From contig JAZARR010000074.1 of assembly GCA_037389465.1 (NCBI GenBank), positions 3,472,001 through 3,536,000 on the forward strand: a stretch of 64,000 nt of DNA, given 5' to 3'. A program made the position numbers and the translations under genes. Of the stretch, positions 48,754 to 62,426 are shown one piece after another (the stretch's first letter is position 1; every line of letters starts with the position of its first letter). The notes beneath the pieces are model-generated. The model searched no databases. It saw nothing but the letters and a program-made list of their open reading frames with translations, and was not told where the DNA came from. This stretch comes from Baylisascaris procyonis. Its lineage: Eukaryota; Nematoda; Chromadorea; Rhabditida; Ascarididae.

Positions 48754-51700
48754 AGGGCATTCGAATAGGCTATTCGCAAGCTTCTCCGAAAAAATTCCAA
48801 TTTCTCAACCCTATGTTGTTCAAGGTGTTCTTTTTGTCGATCCATAGTCGGAAGCTTGTGAAAGACGCTTATTTTGAAAATTTTGTGTCATCGTCTATTA
48901 GATATTATGTACTCTGAATCGCCTGTGAACGCATTCTTTCGTTAGAACGCTTTTTTTTGGATCCCGTAATGTGTCTATCTTGTGCAAAGGATTTCCACTG
49001 AGTTGTTACCATATGTTCCTCAACTATTTTTGCGATGACTGCCAAAAGCTATACTAATATACAGGACGTCTTTAACTTATAAAAAATGCGGCGGACTGCT
49101 TATCACATAGGCTGCACCAAAATCAGCACAACTTATTAATCATTACAACATAAATTAATCAGTACAAAATCAGTACAATATAACGAACAATGCCCATTTG
49201 AACGTGAATTTTCTAAGAGTAATGCAAAAAAGTCGTGTTCATTCATATATACCCATATGTAAATGTGTATGCTTTCGCTTTAGGAACTGCACTGCTGATG
49301 TCTAGGATTACATATTTCGCACTATTTCTGCACTATGATTTTTGCACTATGCACGTATAGTTTCAATGCACTATGATCCCCTACTTTTCGGTCGGATTCT
49401 CCGGGTTAAAAAGATTTCAGAAATTAGCAGCCCTTATTATCCTATGGAAATGGCCAATGCAACCATAAGAAAAATTTTCTATCGTTGCGTTCGATAGAAA
49501 TATTTGATGGTGCATTTTCCACCTATTATGCTCTTCTACGATAGTGCGTCGATTGCATAAATGTTACAAAAAATGCAACAATAAAATTCTTGATTTCAAA
49601 CTATTTTTTCAGGCATCCAGCCAGCTGTAATATAGCATTTTATCCTCAAATAATTGATATTTACAAACTATCAGTGTTCATATTCGCCTTTGGAGGAAAG
49701 CTGGTAAATGTCAACCACTAGATGAATTTAATTTCCATTCAACCGGAATTCATGCTCATTATTTACTTGCCCAAATATTGAGCCTTAACAATGTTTGCAG
49801 AAATGAAGTTTCAGCCAAAATTTGTGCCCTACGTTGCATTCATTGTTTGAAGAAGCAGAAATGCATTTCTTTTTTTTTTTACAAAATTGTTGCATAATTC
49901 AAGTGCACAATTTTGCGCCTTCAATTTTTTTGTCCTCATATCCCTATTATGGGTATTTGTGTTAATTAAAAGTTTTTAATGTTCCAGTGTGATAATTTCT
50001 ATATGCAATATTGCAACTCTCGTTGCAATATCTATAGGTTCCATCGCTTGGATTATTCGACAGCAAATGTGAATTATGCAATTGTGCATTTTTGCTTTTT
50101 CTGTCATCTTAGTTGAACATGCTTGAGATGAATTTTGAGAAATGGCTTGCATTGTGCGAGTGGAATTTTTATTGCTGCATTCGTTACTTGTCTCATAAAA
50201 AAATCTTTCCATAAGGCAACTCGTCAATCAGAGACAGTGAGTAATTCGTTTCGACATTCCACTGAGTGCCTCTAGTTACGAATTAGTTTTTTGCTGCTTT
50301 CGTTTTTCGTGAGATCGGGAACAAAATAATCACACTTGCAACTGCATAGGTTTTAGGCTTTTTCATTATTGCAGGGGTTTGTCTATGTATATGCATTTAT
50401 GATCCCGTATCTGATATTATGGTAATTTCAGCTAGAGAACTATCGAATCTAGCAGTATCGAATTCGATGAAGTGTACCATTGCATGAATCCTAGTACCAT
50501 CTTTCAGGCTGATTCAGCAACACGTCAAGAAGTCTAGGTATCAAAAGAAACCAAAGAATTCATATGTATTCTATGCCAAAAGATCTTTCACTTCACACAC
50601 TCGGATCTCAGAAAGGTGCATCTTTTGTGCAAAACTTGTAGAAGATCAACTTAAATATGAAAGCATAATTCAGCATATTTAGTAACTGTACGGTAATGGG
50701 TGGGAATCGGGCCAATACAGGCGCTCTGTGCTTTGAATTAAGCTCGTCACTTTACGCGACTTTTCTACAAGTCACATCGAACGCCCTATAGCAGGCAGAA
50801 CGTGAAGAAAATTTTATATATACGTTCTAATAAGGATTTAAAGGTGCAATATAGCGATTCACAATAACGAACAAAAGAACGTCTCAATTATACCTAGAAA
50901 GGTGAAGCGGTACTTTTAGAGCGGAATTGCCAATATACAAAAGTAAGATGCGGCGGTCAATAAGCGACCAATGACGAAAGATGATGTAAAATTGATGAAG
51001 GAGATATAGTTGAGAAGGGCAGAGATAGTAATGGTGGAGGAACATAATGTTCGCTATAATGGGGAACGAAAGACAAGAAGTTCCGTAGAAATGGTTCATC
51101 TCGATACAACATTTCACCCCGTGTGCACGACGTTTATAGGAGATAAAAAATGCATCCACTGCGATTTGCATTATGAGCTGGTCATGTCTCTTTACAAGTC
51201 TTTGTGAGTGATCTGCTTTTCTGCATCCCCTTTGGCCGAATCCTTGGCTAAGGGTGGATGGTGCATAGGGCCTTCCCGTGCTGATGAGGTACCCAGTTAT
51301 GCAATCACGCAAAATTTCTTTCGTTTGATCGAAATAAGCGCTAGAGAAATTCGATCGCTAAGAAATACTCCATGATGTTACTGTTGGGGCAGTTAGTACG
51401 TTTGGAATGCTGAAGAGCATATGGCCGTAAAGATGACTTCTGAGTGGATGTTTGTGAAGTTATAGTCGGGCAGAGTAACATCATGCATAGATGATGATGT
51501 TTGTCAATAATAGAAATGAAGCGTCAATGAAGGCGTTATTTATAGATGATATGACACGGTGTGTCGATTGAAGAACGTTATGCATGTGATAGTGGCTAAC
51601 GAATAGGCTGTTTTCTACGAATATCTTTGCCCATAATTGCGTTATTAGAGGGTGTTTTGTTATGCTTGTTGATCGTTTACGTGGGATGCGGAAGTGGATA

Positions 51701-52097
51701 TCGTATTGATCCCTCTGAGCCGTGGTTTTAAAATAAATTTTCGTGCATTAACCTGGAAAGGAACTGGTCTGAAAAACATGAATTGTCTAAGTAGTTGGTC
51801 AATCTTGGCTAGGGATATTCCAATCGTTTGATTTGTTCCTTTTTCGAATATGAGATAACGACAGAACCGAACTCGGGCCATATCAAGTGCCCTGCTAATA
51901 ATACCCTTAACTGACACGGTCGCAGTGTGACAGATTTCAGCTGTTTGATTAATTTTTTCAAGGCTATGTGGTTCATCCCGGTTTTGGCTTCTTAAACGAT
52001 TTAAATTCACCTCTCGGTTATCTTCTGTATTTGTCCACTCATATTTGTCAAAAAATGTGCTCTGCCAGCATGTTCTCATAGGATTTTCATACGTACG

Positions 52098-52658
52098 TTG
52101 TTTCAACATGGAATGTTTATGATAATGCTATTTTACATGTATTTCACGCTAACGCTTCTATGGGCAAAATATAATCATTCTTTGCCTTGTTATCTCCCTA
52201 AAAGATATAAGAGCTTTCATTTTTGTGTTGTTTGTGTGCTGCAGTATTTGTTTACCAGTCAACGATGGTTGGGTTCTGTTTCGTTGAGAAAATTTTTCCG
52301 ACTTGAGGCATGTGCGTGGGGGAGGGCGGTTGGGAATAGTGGGAGAGTGGAGTCCTGCATTAAAATAACTAAATTAGGATTTGTTAGTAGTAAGGATTTT
52401 TTCAAGGAAGTGAGCATCAGTCGTTGGATATGCGTAAATGAACCATGTTTTTTTTTTCATTATGCAGATCTCATGCTCAGAAAGATATTTTCTTCACTGA
52501 CAACCTTAATGCGCCATCGCCTTTGGCTTTATTCTTCTATTTCAGATTCCACTCAGTTTTTGGCACTGCCACTTGGTGCAGCCGAAATGACAACTGAGCG
52601 GTATGACTGTTCGCATTCCCCTTTAAATGCAGTGATAGATGACTTAGAAATTGTGTAA
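52098..52658 (+). other. Longest uninterrupted reading frame of the window (186 codons), function unknown
   Basis: At about 36% GC, a stop-free run this long is expected by chance well under once per window. The product has a hydrophobic start (MFQHGMFMIMLFYMYFTLTL) and several Cys, but no motif I recognise. It abuts an opposed 149-codon minus-strand frame (51660-52109). No consensus splice sites clearly bound it. It could be a retained coding remnant, a taxon-restricted gene, or chance. Confidence 0.15.
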
Positions 52659-55368
52659 CAAAATTGCTCTTGGGGGGACGACTTATTCATCGGCTACGCT
52701 ATGTTTATCCTCTCTTATTCTTTATATTGTTGCTTATGCGGTTTTATTATTTATTTTTTAAAGTTTCCTCAACGTTTACCTGATTGCGGGACGTCGTTTC
52801 ACTTGAGGTGAAATCTGTTCTTCAAAGACCGCAGTGTTTTCTTGAACAATCATATGTATGGTCCATAATCATGAGCGAGGGTGATAAAGTGAATGATCCA
52901 AAATGATTGCCACTGATACTTGATGTTTAGATTGGAATAGTTGTTTGTCAAACTCTGCTCTTTCCGGGTGCCTGTTTGCAGGCTATCCATGTGATGTGAT
53001 ATCTCCTAACATCTACTAACAAGTTCATTTGCTCGGAACTAATATTCGTGCTATGTGAATATTCGCCATTGCAAAGTTATGCCGCATTCGGAGAAGAACA
53101 AAAGTTGTTGTCTCTGTGAGCTTTGAGTGATTTATGCAGTGATGTCGCCACTAAAAAATTAGCAATAAGTAATGCATCATGAGATTTGCCCTGCCGTGAT
53201 GAATGAACTTGTTTAAGCAGGTATAACTGGAAAAAATCACAGCATGAGGCAAACGCTACGAACTAATAAGGAAGTGTGTTATTACAATGGCGCATTTTTT
53301 GATTATCTCAAACCTTGAAGCCGATCGAACCTAGTGAATTCTTTTGACGGCACTTTTGTGTGACGAAGTTGTACGAATGATCACTGAAACTGTTTAGAGC
53401 ATTTTAAGCAATGGGAAAGGATCTGCTCAATTTCCATACTTCTGCCTATACTGCTGAAAGGAATAATGCTGTAACGATGCGTAGCCAATGTTGATCCGAT
53501 TCAGTACGTTCCTTGCACGGCTGATTTTATATGACTCTGAATTTGACCTTTCGAGCTCATTTCTTTATTAGTCGCACAGATGAGGATGACTCTAATCCGG
53601 CGTAATTAATCTTTACCAAACTGCCGCTTCCACAAATCATATCTATACGATTCTTTCGTAGCGTACTAAGAAAAAGGCACTGTTTCCAAGTTTGCTTTAG
53701 TTTCGTTCTCTGGAAATAAAAGTGTTGTGACCGATTGGGAGAAGTCTCCATTCCTCTCATCTTTGCAGTTTCGTGTAACTTTTACTTACTCAATTCATTT
53801 CTAAACCTGAGCACTTTCGACCAGTCTTCGTTGACTGATGATAGATTGACGTCGGCAACAGTCGGTCTTCATCTCTTTTGTTTTGAGCAAAACGCTCGTG
53901 CTTCCTTTAGCCCATAAAGATTCAATTTCGTAAAGAGTCTGGTATTATCCTTTTGGCAAATTGCAGTTATTCATTTATTAAATGTTCGTAATGCGTCAAT
54001 TTTTGTGGATCGATATTGAGGAAAACTTTGTCACAATGCAGCCTTCGGAAGGGCAATCTTCAAGATCAGCTCCACTTATCCTCACAGAACTCGTGGAAAT
54101 CTGTCGAGAATAGCTGGCAACAAAGATCACCCTGGCATATTACGAAATAGGTTAAATTATTCACGGGATAGGCGAACTAGTCAATAACTACTGATGGAAT
54201 GTTATTAAATTTGTGAATTCAATTGTAAAGTTAGGGAAGGGTAACTGCACTACTTAAATGCCAGCCAATTTGGTGTGCAAACTGTACATGGAAAAAACAG
54301 ATAGAAGAACAGCAGCAATCAATGTAACTGTAGCATCTGAGACAGCAAAAGTTTCCGTATAATAGCAGCAATGAGTGCAAACAAAATCGTGAGCCTTTGA
54401 AGCCAAATAGCAGCGAAAGCGATTGACCGTTTTTCATGGATTCAACCAACTGAGGCTGAACGTTTTTGCACGAAGATACATTGGCTCAATTTGTCAAAGA
54501 AAGTTGATTTGAGGGAGGTGCTGCACAGTTTTTGGCAAAATTTATGGGCCTTCTTGGTGGAAAAGGCTAGTGAATCAAAATTTTGATTGTTTATGCAAAT
54601 AGCGATGTGTGCACCGCTATCATGTTGCTTTGTCCGGCTTGTTTGAAAAGGAAAAAATGCGATGTGCGATTTCCTAAGGAAGCAAACATTTTGGGTTGTG
54701 ATGAGATTAGGTCATTTTGAAAAGACAGGTTTTTCCAAAAATGAAATTTGATCGTTTCTTAAATTGACCCGTTTTTTGTTATAGGGTGAAACCGAAGGAT
54801 TTCTCAACTCATGTCAACTTGACAGTGAATCAATGATCACATTTAACCAATGATGACATGGAGAGTTTGATTTGCCTAGTGAGTTGAGCATGTGTCGAGC
54901 AATGATCAAGGATTAAGCTCCTCGGTTGGCCAACGCTGGCGAGACTTCAGTACTTGCCGCTACTTCGTATAAGCTTGCGCTTCGTGATCTATCAATTAAA
55001 TGTGACCTCCACAGCCGACCCAGAAGTTGTTGGCTAACTGACTCGGCAGTAGAGTCTAATTTTTGGCAATAACAGCCGCAGTCGACGAACTGGGTGCTTT
55101 TCTTCCAGGGTCGGAGCTATAGTTCATTTAAGCAAATTTTACTGCTCTGATTCGCTAATTTATTTCGATATTAAAAGCAGATGCAAGGAAGATGATGTTG
55201 TTTAGAGGGCATCTAATTAAAAACAGCCCCGATATTGTTGAAAGCGGTCGATGGGTTCTGAATTAACCGCTTAAGTAACCTAACAAATAATTCACGTCTC
55301 TGCAGACCGTCCCGGATAGTCACCTGCCTGACCCAAAAATCGGATCTCGTTAGTACCTGTAAGACTTC

Positions 55369-55418
55369 GAGGGTTTCTTTTTCAGATATACAGTTGTGAG
55401 GGTTTCTTGTTCAGATAT
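55369..55418. repeat. Tandem pair of 21-nt repeats
   Basis: Two copies of gagggtttctt(t/g)ttcagatat start at 55369 and 55398 (29-nt period, one mismatch). A partial third copy (ttcctgttcagatatt) lies near 55689. The unit resembles a 3' splice site. Confidence 0.8.
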
Positions 55419-56082
55419 TTCTCAATTCAAGCGCTATGCATATGTCAGGATTCCCCAATGTATTCCTCCTCGCAGTTACAGACTAGTTTGCAGACACGTT
55501 CCATTTTCTCTGCGCCCTTGGTTTATTGTGTGGGCAGATTATATAGACTATGTATGGGCATACCTTCTCATATATTCTTCAGAATACTGACTCCTCTCAG
55601 GATGTAGAAGCTGTCACTATTAGATTGCTCCGCAAACTATTTCTTTTCAGCAATCGTAAACCTGTGTCTAACGGCCCGTAGGCTTCATCTTCCTGTTCAG
55701 ATATTGCGTGCGATGTGCGAGTATTCCAGCGTTTAGTCCCTCAACTTGCTTCTGATTCCTTTGCTTGAATTCGCATACTTCATGGCGGAGAGCAAAGAAT
55801 GGTTGGGATCTCCACCATTCCCCATAGCTTTCCTTTCACTCTACTCCTCACGCTACTGTTTTTTATCTACAATATAAAGAGAACGTTACTTTTATATGCA
55901 TGCGAAATTATCTCCTCCAGTCGATTTCTTACGCGCTTCTAAATAAGGATATTCGCCATGGCAGCAAACGGTTCAACCGTAATACAGAAGATGATTCCGA
56001 ACCTGAGATGCCTGACCTAAGCCATTTTTTGATATGTACTTACGGTATGCGCCTCACGTTCAGCGAGCTTACGGTTGTGTAG

Positions 56083-56105
56083 TTTTTTTTTTTTTTTTTT
56101 TTTTT
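56083..56105. repeat. T23 homopolymer
   Basis: Longest mononucleotide run in the window. Could be the A-tail remnant of a minus-strand retroposed copy, but no recognisable body adjoins it. Confidence 0.95.
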
Positions 56106-56278
56106 GGTGCAGTGTACTCTGCATTTTCCCATCGTGAGTGATTTGTATATGAAACTTTCGTTGATTATTTGGACTTCAGTGCTCTCTAATTTTCTTTGTT
56201 CAGGCGATTCATAATCTTCACTTCATCGCTTGATCCTTTTGTATATATGTTTGCGATGGAGGTTGCTCGGAGTTTTCG

Positions 56279-56340
56279 TTTGTGTGTGTGTGCGTGTTTG
56301 TGTTTGCATGTGGGGGTGTATGCATATGTGTACTGTGTAT
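56279..56340. repeat. GT-rich imperfect simple repeat
   Basis: Degenerate TG repeat with a G5 block. Open on both strands, so the overlapping reading frames have no coding meaning. Confidence 0.85.
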
Positions 56341-59300
56341 GCGATCTCAAGGTTAGCAGTTTCAGAACAGAACCACTGAGCCTGAAACTATTAAATATGA
56401 TGGATAGCAATAACAGGTGGATGTTGAGCAATTGTTCCACTTGAATAGTGGTAGATTGACGCATCGTAGCGTCGTTATTGCTTGCTCAACCATGACGAAC
56501 ATTTCAAATCTTATCCCAAAATGTTGTTAGTTTGTAAATCGCTTTAATGTGTGTAAATTATGTTTCACTTATACTCCTCATCGCTGCAGTCTGCTTATCC
56601 TACCAGAAAAGAAATCTAACTCATTCTTTTCGTACATCGTTGATCAGTCAGTATCTGTATTCGACATTGTGCAGCTTAAGAGGCATGTGCCATCTACAAT
56701 ATTCACCCACTTCGCAATAAGAAACATTAATCAAGATACAAAGATGAAAGCAATATAGTAACTATTAAACATATGAAAAATGCTAACAGTCGCCTAATTC
56801 TTATAGGAACACCAGTGCCGCAATCACTGCGAGGGGAATAATCACCGTCATGGTTGCAATAAGAGGCCTTGGAGTGCATCCAGTGGCACGTGGAAATCGC
56901 TGTTGCATATGTGAAAACCTTGTTGTACCATTTAGGGCCTAAGCGTTATCCAAGTGCGCGTATTCTTAATTAACAGCGGTCGTCTCTGAAGCTTTTTCTG
57001 CTTCTTCTGGTTGCCGTCTTGCCTCAGTTATAATTCCCAGACTTCGGTAAAAGAATGAAAGCGCTAATAGTAAACAAATATGGTGATTACCGATCAACAC
57101 TAATTTCTGCTTGATCATGCAGAATCTTCCACCAAATGTCTACTAGGTCTGTCAACCTTGACGCTGATCTATCAGCGAGTTCATTTTATAATCGATCGAG
57201 CCGCATTCGAAATTCGCAAAAGTCGCCAAAAGTATAAAATATCTAATCGCCAAAAGATAATAAGATCTACGCAATACCATATTCATATTTCAGAGGAAAA
57301 GGCCGCTAGCACAAGTTTTTCACGAAAATTTTTGCTGCTTTTGTATATGCTACCTAACCGATTTCATGGAACGGAGCACGGTCAATCAACTAACTGTAAG
57401 ATGCTTCCAAATTCTTGGCAATGTTCTAATGTCTATCCTTCCGAAATTGATTGATCAACTTCGAAATTAGTTCTAGGTATCCTGCTGCATAGATTGTGTC
57501 TGCTTGTTTTCATAATCCTACCATCAATGGTTCCCAAGTTGAGGTCACAGCCGAAGCAGATAAATAGATACGCATATACACGTGTAAATATTTCTACCCA
57601 GAGATTTTATTTTACCATAATATGTTTTGCAGATTTATTTCTTGCAAATCCTTATAAAAGCGTATATTTTTTGCAGAAATTCTGCATGAGAGGTTGATTC
57701 ACTTACGATATCAATACATAATTTCGCATGTGGGACTAAAAAAGTCATTTCTTCTATGACGTTTTTCTAGACGATATGATGATGAGGCGCCTTTGGAGAT
57801 TAGCTTTAAACTCGACAATTCAACAAGCTTTTCTTTGATATAAAATTGAGCTTATTGATCGAATCCTTTGTTGAGAATCCTCATCGATTACTGAAAACGT
57901 TGTTGTAATGTTCGTTATATGTTTTTGATGAATATTAGCCCAACATTCGATTCCATTTTTTCATTCCAACTTCGCAAACACGATCGGCAACTATATATGT
58001 TGGAGTTGAATATGCATTACAAGTGCTATATTAACTTTCTAAACTTTTCAATTCATTTGCAATATTCGACTTTATGGGTGTACATTTTTTATGAGCCTAA
58101 TGTGCCATAAGAAACTCTCAGATTTCTGTGGCACATTTTGTGGAAAGTGGCAGTAGTGTTGCATTTTTTTTTTGCGCTATGATCGATATTTCATCAAATG
58201 TATGGAAGTTTTAGCATATTCGTTTTGATGATATTCACCTCAGAAACGAGTTTTGCAGCAATTGTGAATATGCGGTACACGAAAGTTGACAACTCGTTTA
58301 ACTGCTTCGATATCTTTGACTTTTCTTGTCGAATTTTCAGATAATATTTGAAATTAATTTGCGATATTCATTGAGAAGGTATTATGCCGATGATGAAAGG
58401 ATCACTCATGTGCTCTCTTTGAAAGCTGCTTCACATCATGTTATGGTCGTAACATTTAGCGCCATTGTCGGCTAGACAGTGATACAAATCCACATCCACT
58501 TACGCTCCACTAACATCTGCTTCATATTAAGCGGCAATCGAGTTCCTGATAACTGAGTACCTAAAAGTGGGTGAGGAATATTACGCCGAGAGAGAGAGGG
58601 AGAGCATTAAAGTCTTTGTAAACGTTAGAATATAGGGATATTGTCGAAAAATAGCTTTTTAATAGATCGGGAACTAGATATCGGTCTTCAATTTAGTGTT
58701 TGTTTTAAGAGGGGCAATCGCTACGGTCCTAAAATTCCAATCGATGCTATATGTAATCCTTGCGGTACTCTGTGCCCTTCCATTCAGTACGATTACGTCC
58801 TCGGTTTCATGCAATGTTCGAACTGGCTGAAACAACCGGACACAGGAGCAGCATCTTTTGCCCTTTAATAATCGCTGGTTCTCTTGAGATATAAATTGGA
58901 AATTTTTATATTGACTAGATTGAGCAGCATCACGGGATAGTATTACAACTGTTTAAATGTATATTTTAAGTGGACCAATATTGAATGGATACTTTTTCTA
59001 GACTATTGTATGAAAGAGTAAAATTTTACTAAATATTCTTTCGCTCTTGTTTACATCTTTTAATGCTTCAAAATAGAAGCAAACTATGGATGCGTTTACT
59101 TCACTGATTGGCAAAATATTCAAATGTATCGTGTTTTGTCTTCGTTTCGTTGAGTGGTTTTAATGTTGCGTGCATGTAAGGCTTTGAGATGAACGAGTTG
59201 GCGAGAAAAAAAACTATGCTCAAGTGTTCTTCATCAGTGGGATTATTTTTAGGTCGCCTAGCAAATACGTCGCTGGTGTTTTTCCATCAGAATAGTTGCA

Positions 59301-61799
59301 GTGAGCAATTTTGGTTTTGCATGAAGCTTGCTTTATTGTATGTTTCACATTGCTTGATCTCTTCGCATCAATAAAAAGCATGCTGCAAATTTTTATAAAT
59401 AGCGCTATATCTCTTATAGGAGAAGAGCTTTTGATTTGACTGCACTATTATTCACTTGATCTAATGGATTTGCTATTTAATGGAAGCATATCAAAAGGAC
59501 GGAAGTGCAAATGAATGCCGCACTTCAGAAATCGAATCCATATTCCATGTGCTATTAAACTTCCATTCACAAAAAAAAGTGCGAACAATTTCTATTTCTT
59601 TCAATAAAGCAATATGTTTCCTGTAATTTTAAAATTCCATTGTGGGCGAAATTTATTCTTTTCAGTGTTACTCAACGAAAACTTAGAAACCCTGCCGAAA
59701 TTGCTGTGATCCCCTTAATTATTTTTCACATGCAATTCTCGAGGCAGCATTAAATTTCAACCCATCTTAGTTCCAATTAAATAGTAGTAACACCTCGCAG
59801 ATTCGAATCTGTGCCTCAGATGAAACATTATATATAGAAACGTACTCAAACATCAATTAAACGCTCACAATGGAAATAAACGAAAATGGAATCATCTAAG
59901 AGGTCAGATTCACAAAAAGATCCTCAAAAATTTCAGTCATTGCTTACTGTTAACTAATAATATTCATGATAAATATTCATAATAATTTGGTCAAGTGAGA
60001 TTCCCTACTAACATATGAAATTTACAATCATTTCAAACCAAAAGAGAGTGGTGATTGCAGTGCTTGGAAGGAATATCGAGCATATGTATTGCGTAGTTTT
60101 AAAAGAAGTTGTGGCCGCATTCTACTGAGTCCCTCTGAACTCTAATGAACATGATTGTGCTTGGCAAACTGCATAGCATATTTGAGCATTATATGTTATA
60201 TGAAGTGAAATTAAGTAAATCTAATGCTGTTGCTGCTAAATCATATGCTATCATGTGAAACGAAATATATGAAATCTGCAACGTTGCGGATGTTATTGGC
60301 ATCAAACGACCGAATTGCCTCTTCGAATTGGCCAATTTTTGGTCTTAATCTAAACAACAGATGGGGTAACTATTTTTTCCAAGTGCGAGATCTTGATCTA
60401 CACCTGTTCCATAATATTCTCGATCGCGCATTTATATCAGGATTGACTTGCGCAGTTTTCAAATTTTGGAGTTGCACTAAAATTAGTGCTAAAATAGTTA
60501 TAAGTAAAAAATTTGACGCAGTCTTGTCGACAATAAAGCAAATATTATTGTACATTGAAGTATAGTCATTTATTCAAATATATCATCTGATCAAGGATCA
60601 GTCACGGAAGTTTTTGTTCAATTTACTCGTGCATTGAACATGCATTGAACATGGAAGCATTTTCGCAATTTGTTCGTAGTCGAGGGTCAATAGTTACGAA
60701 TTTTAGCGATCCCAAGTGCTTTGAAGAATTAGTATGCAAGAGCGCGTTTCCCTTTCCACATTGCTCTAATTGCTTCTCATGTGCTCATTTTTATGCGTCC
60801 TATGCAAATTTCTACGAGTAAATCTCTCGTAAAGATCGTATAAGTTTAGCTTTATGTGTGCATATTTCGAATCTACCTATAGCATTTTTTTTTTCATCTA
60901 CTATATTCTTCTGCTAAAATATCTCATGTGCAGGTGGCAAAACATACTATCGATAAATGATCTAAGCATGCAGTCGATGACACACAAAAAAACTATGTCA
61001 TTGTTTCTGCTTGAAGGAACTATTGCGTCATTGGTTGTTGATTAGCCGCACTGCTGGCTTCTCTAATCTAGAGAAACGCAGAATACATGTTATACACGGC
61101 TTCTATTGTTTCTCTAATCACTCGAAATATCTGAACGTGCACCTATCATTTCACATCATTTGTTGAGTGCTGAAATTTGTATTTATTGAATTTCGACGCC
61201 TAAAACTATGCGAACTCTTTTCAATCTTTAATAACCATATGGCCATTGTTGGTAGTGTGTATTAATTTGTTGTGTAACAAATATCGAGTTTTGTAATTCA
61301 ATTCATCAATTATGTATAGTCAATCACTAAAGGGAATAATATGGTTTGGCGAAATGCCTTTAACTAGAGCGACATCTGGAGATAAGGATAGGAAAGTTTT
61401 GTTCTGATTCTTTAAAGCAAGCTTTTTTCTAGGATACCCTCACAAATATGATGAGATCATAATCGGAGATATTTGTTGGATTCAGCACGCAAGATAGAAA
61501 CGGTACGTAATAGAAGCCTGCCAATTCCTGCTAGCAACAACAACTAATTCGAGATTTCATTCATGTGCCAACTATACATCGCGTGCTTTCAGCGGTCACA
61601 ATTCCTAATGAATGCAATATTTCCTTTGTTTTAAGATAATTAATTACAACAATGTTGCAAAACTATTGAACAGCACCGTCGATTCGATCGGCATGCTCAC
61701 CCTTAACGGTGTGAATTCGTGTATGATATTGCTTCGATAATCTCGGATTACGCATGCTCACCATGTGGATCTGACCATTTCCTCATAGCTTGTTCTTTA

Positions 61800-61985
61800 T
61801 TTTCCACTCTTCTCTCTTTCTATCTTCTTTCGTCTTCCTCTTTTTCTCCCCCTCCCTTTCTCCCTCCACCTCTCTTCTCCTACCCAGCTCTCTCTTCTCC
61901 TTTCTCATTCCTTCTTTTTTTCCCACCCTCCTCCCCATCCCTCCTTTCTCTCGTCCTCTGGTCCCATGTTCCTGTGTTCCTCTGC
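61800..61985. repeat. Long pyrimidine (CT-rich) tract
   Basis: About 190 bp that is almost pure C/T on the plus strand. This strand asymmetry creates Ser/Pro/Phe-rich frames on plus and Glu/Arg/Lys-rich frames on minus, neither of which is a gene. Such mirror-like polypyrimidine DNA can form triplex structures. Confidence 0.9.
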
Positions 61986-62354
61986 TCCTTTCAAGTGAAG
62001 AATAAAGAACCGATCGGATTAATAAGAGCATAAACGCGCTTACCGCATGCTGGTATCAATTGATGCAGACGAAGTTAAGGAAAGCATTGTTTCCTATTTG
62101 CAATAAACTGTCCCTTCCTATCGTAATATTGTGTTGCTTTCTCAAGTTAATTCGAGCGACCATTTAGATTCATTTCTCCGTGTCGATATTCGTTTCATTA
62201 GTGACGCTGAATTATGTTTATCGTTCATACGTCATTTAAGAGATCAGAAATTTGTTGCGACACTTTGTTTTCCCCTTAGAATCATTCGCACATATTGTCA
62301 TTCCTCGCCGTTTCATTGTTTCGGTCAAGTATGTATTACTTTTGTGTTAGTTTG

Positions 62355-62356
<2 letters not shown>

Positions 62357-62413
<57 letters not shown>

Positions 62414-62426
62414 TATATATATATAG
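62357..62426. repeat. (AT)n microsatellite with one interruption
   Basis: About 35 AT units, broken once by an extra A near 62409, about 0.7 kb upstream of the tachykinin-type receptor exon. It generates a meaningless Ile/Tyr-repeat reading frame. Confidence 0.97.

Noticed and set aside
53740..53917. Segment open in several minus frames with a gtaagt donor near 53783
   Set aside because: Three minus frames read equally well, so there is no basis to choose one; no acceptor with a pyrimidine tract.
56186..56464. Thr/His/Lys-rich frames on both strands
   Set aside because: Artefact of the GT-rich simple repeat.
59741..59818. tRNA-like segment (acceptor-stem-like ends and a TTCGAAT loop)
   Set aside because: T-stem, loop length and acceptor stem cannot all be satisfied together, and there is no D-arm/A-box or anticodon stem. 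Reported only as a palindrome.
61719..62033. Ser/Pro/Phe-rich 104-codon frame
   Set aside because: Produced by the polypyrimidine tract; no start or splice support.
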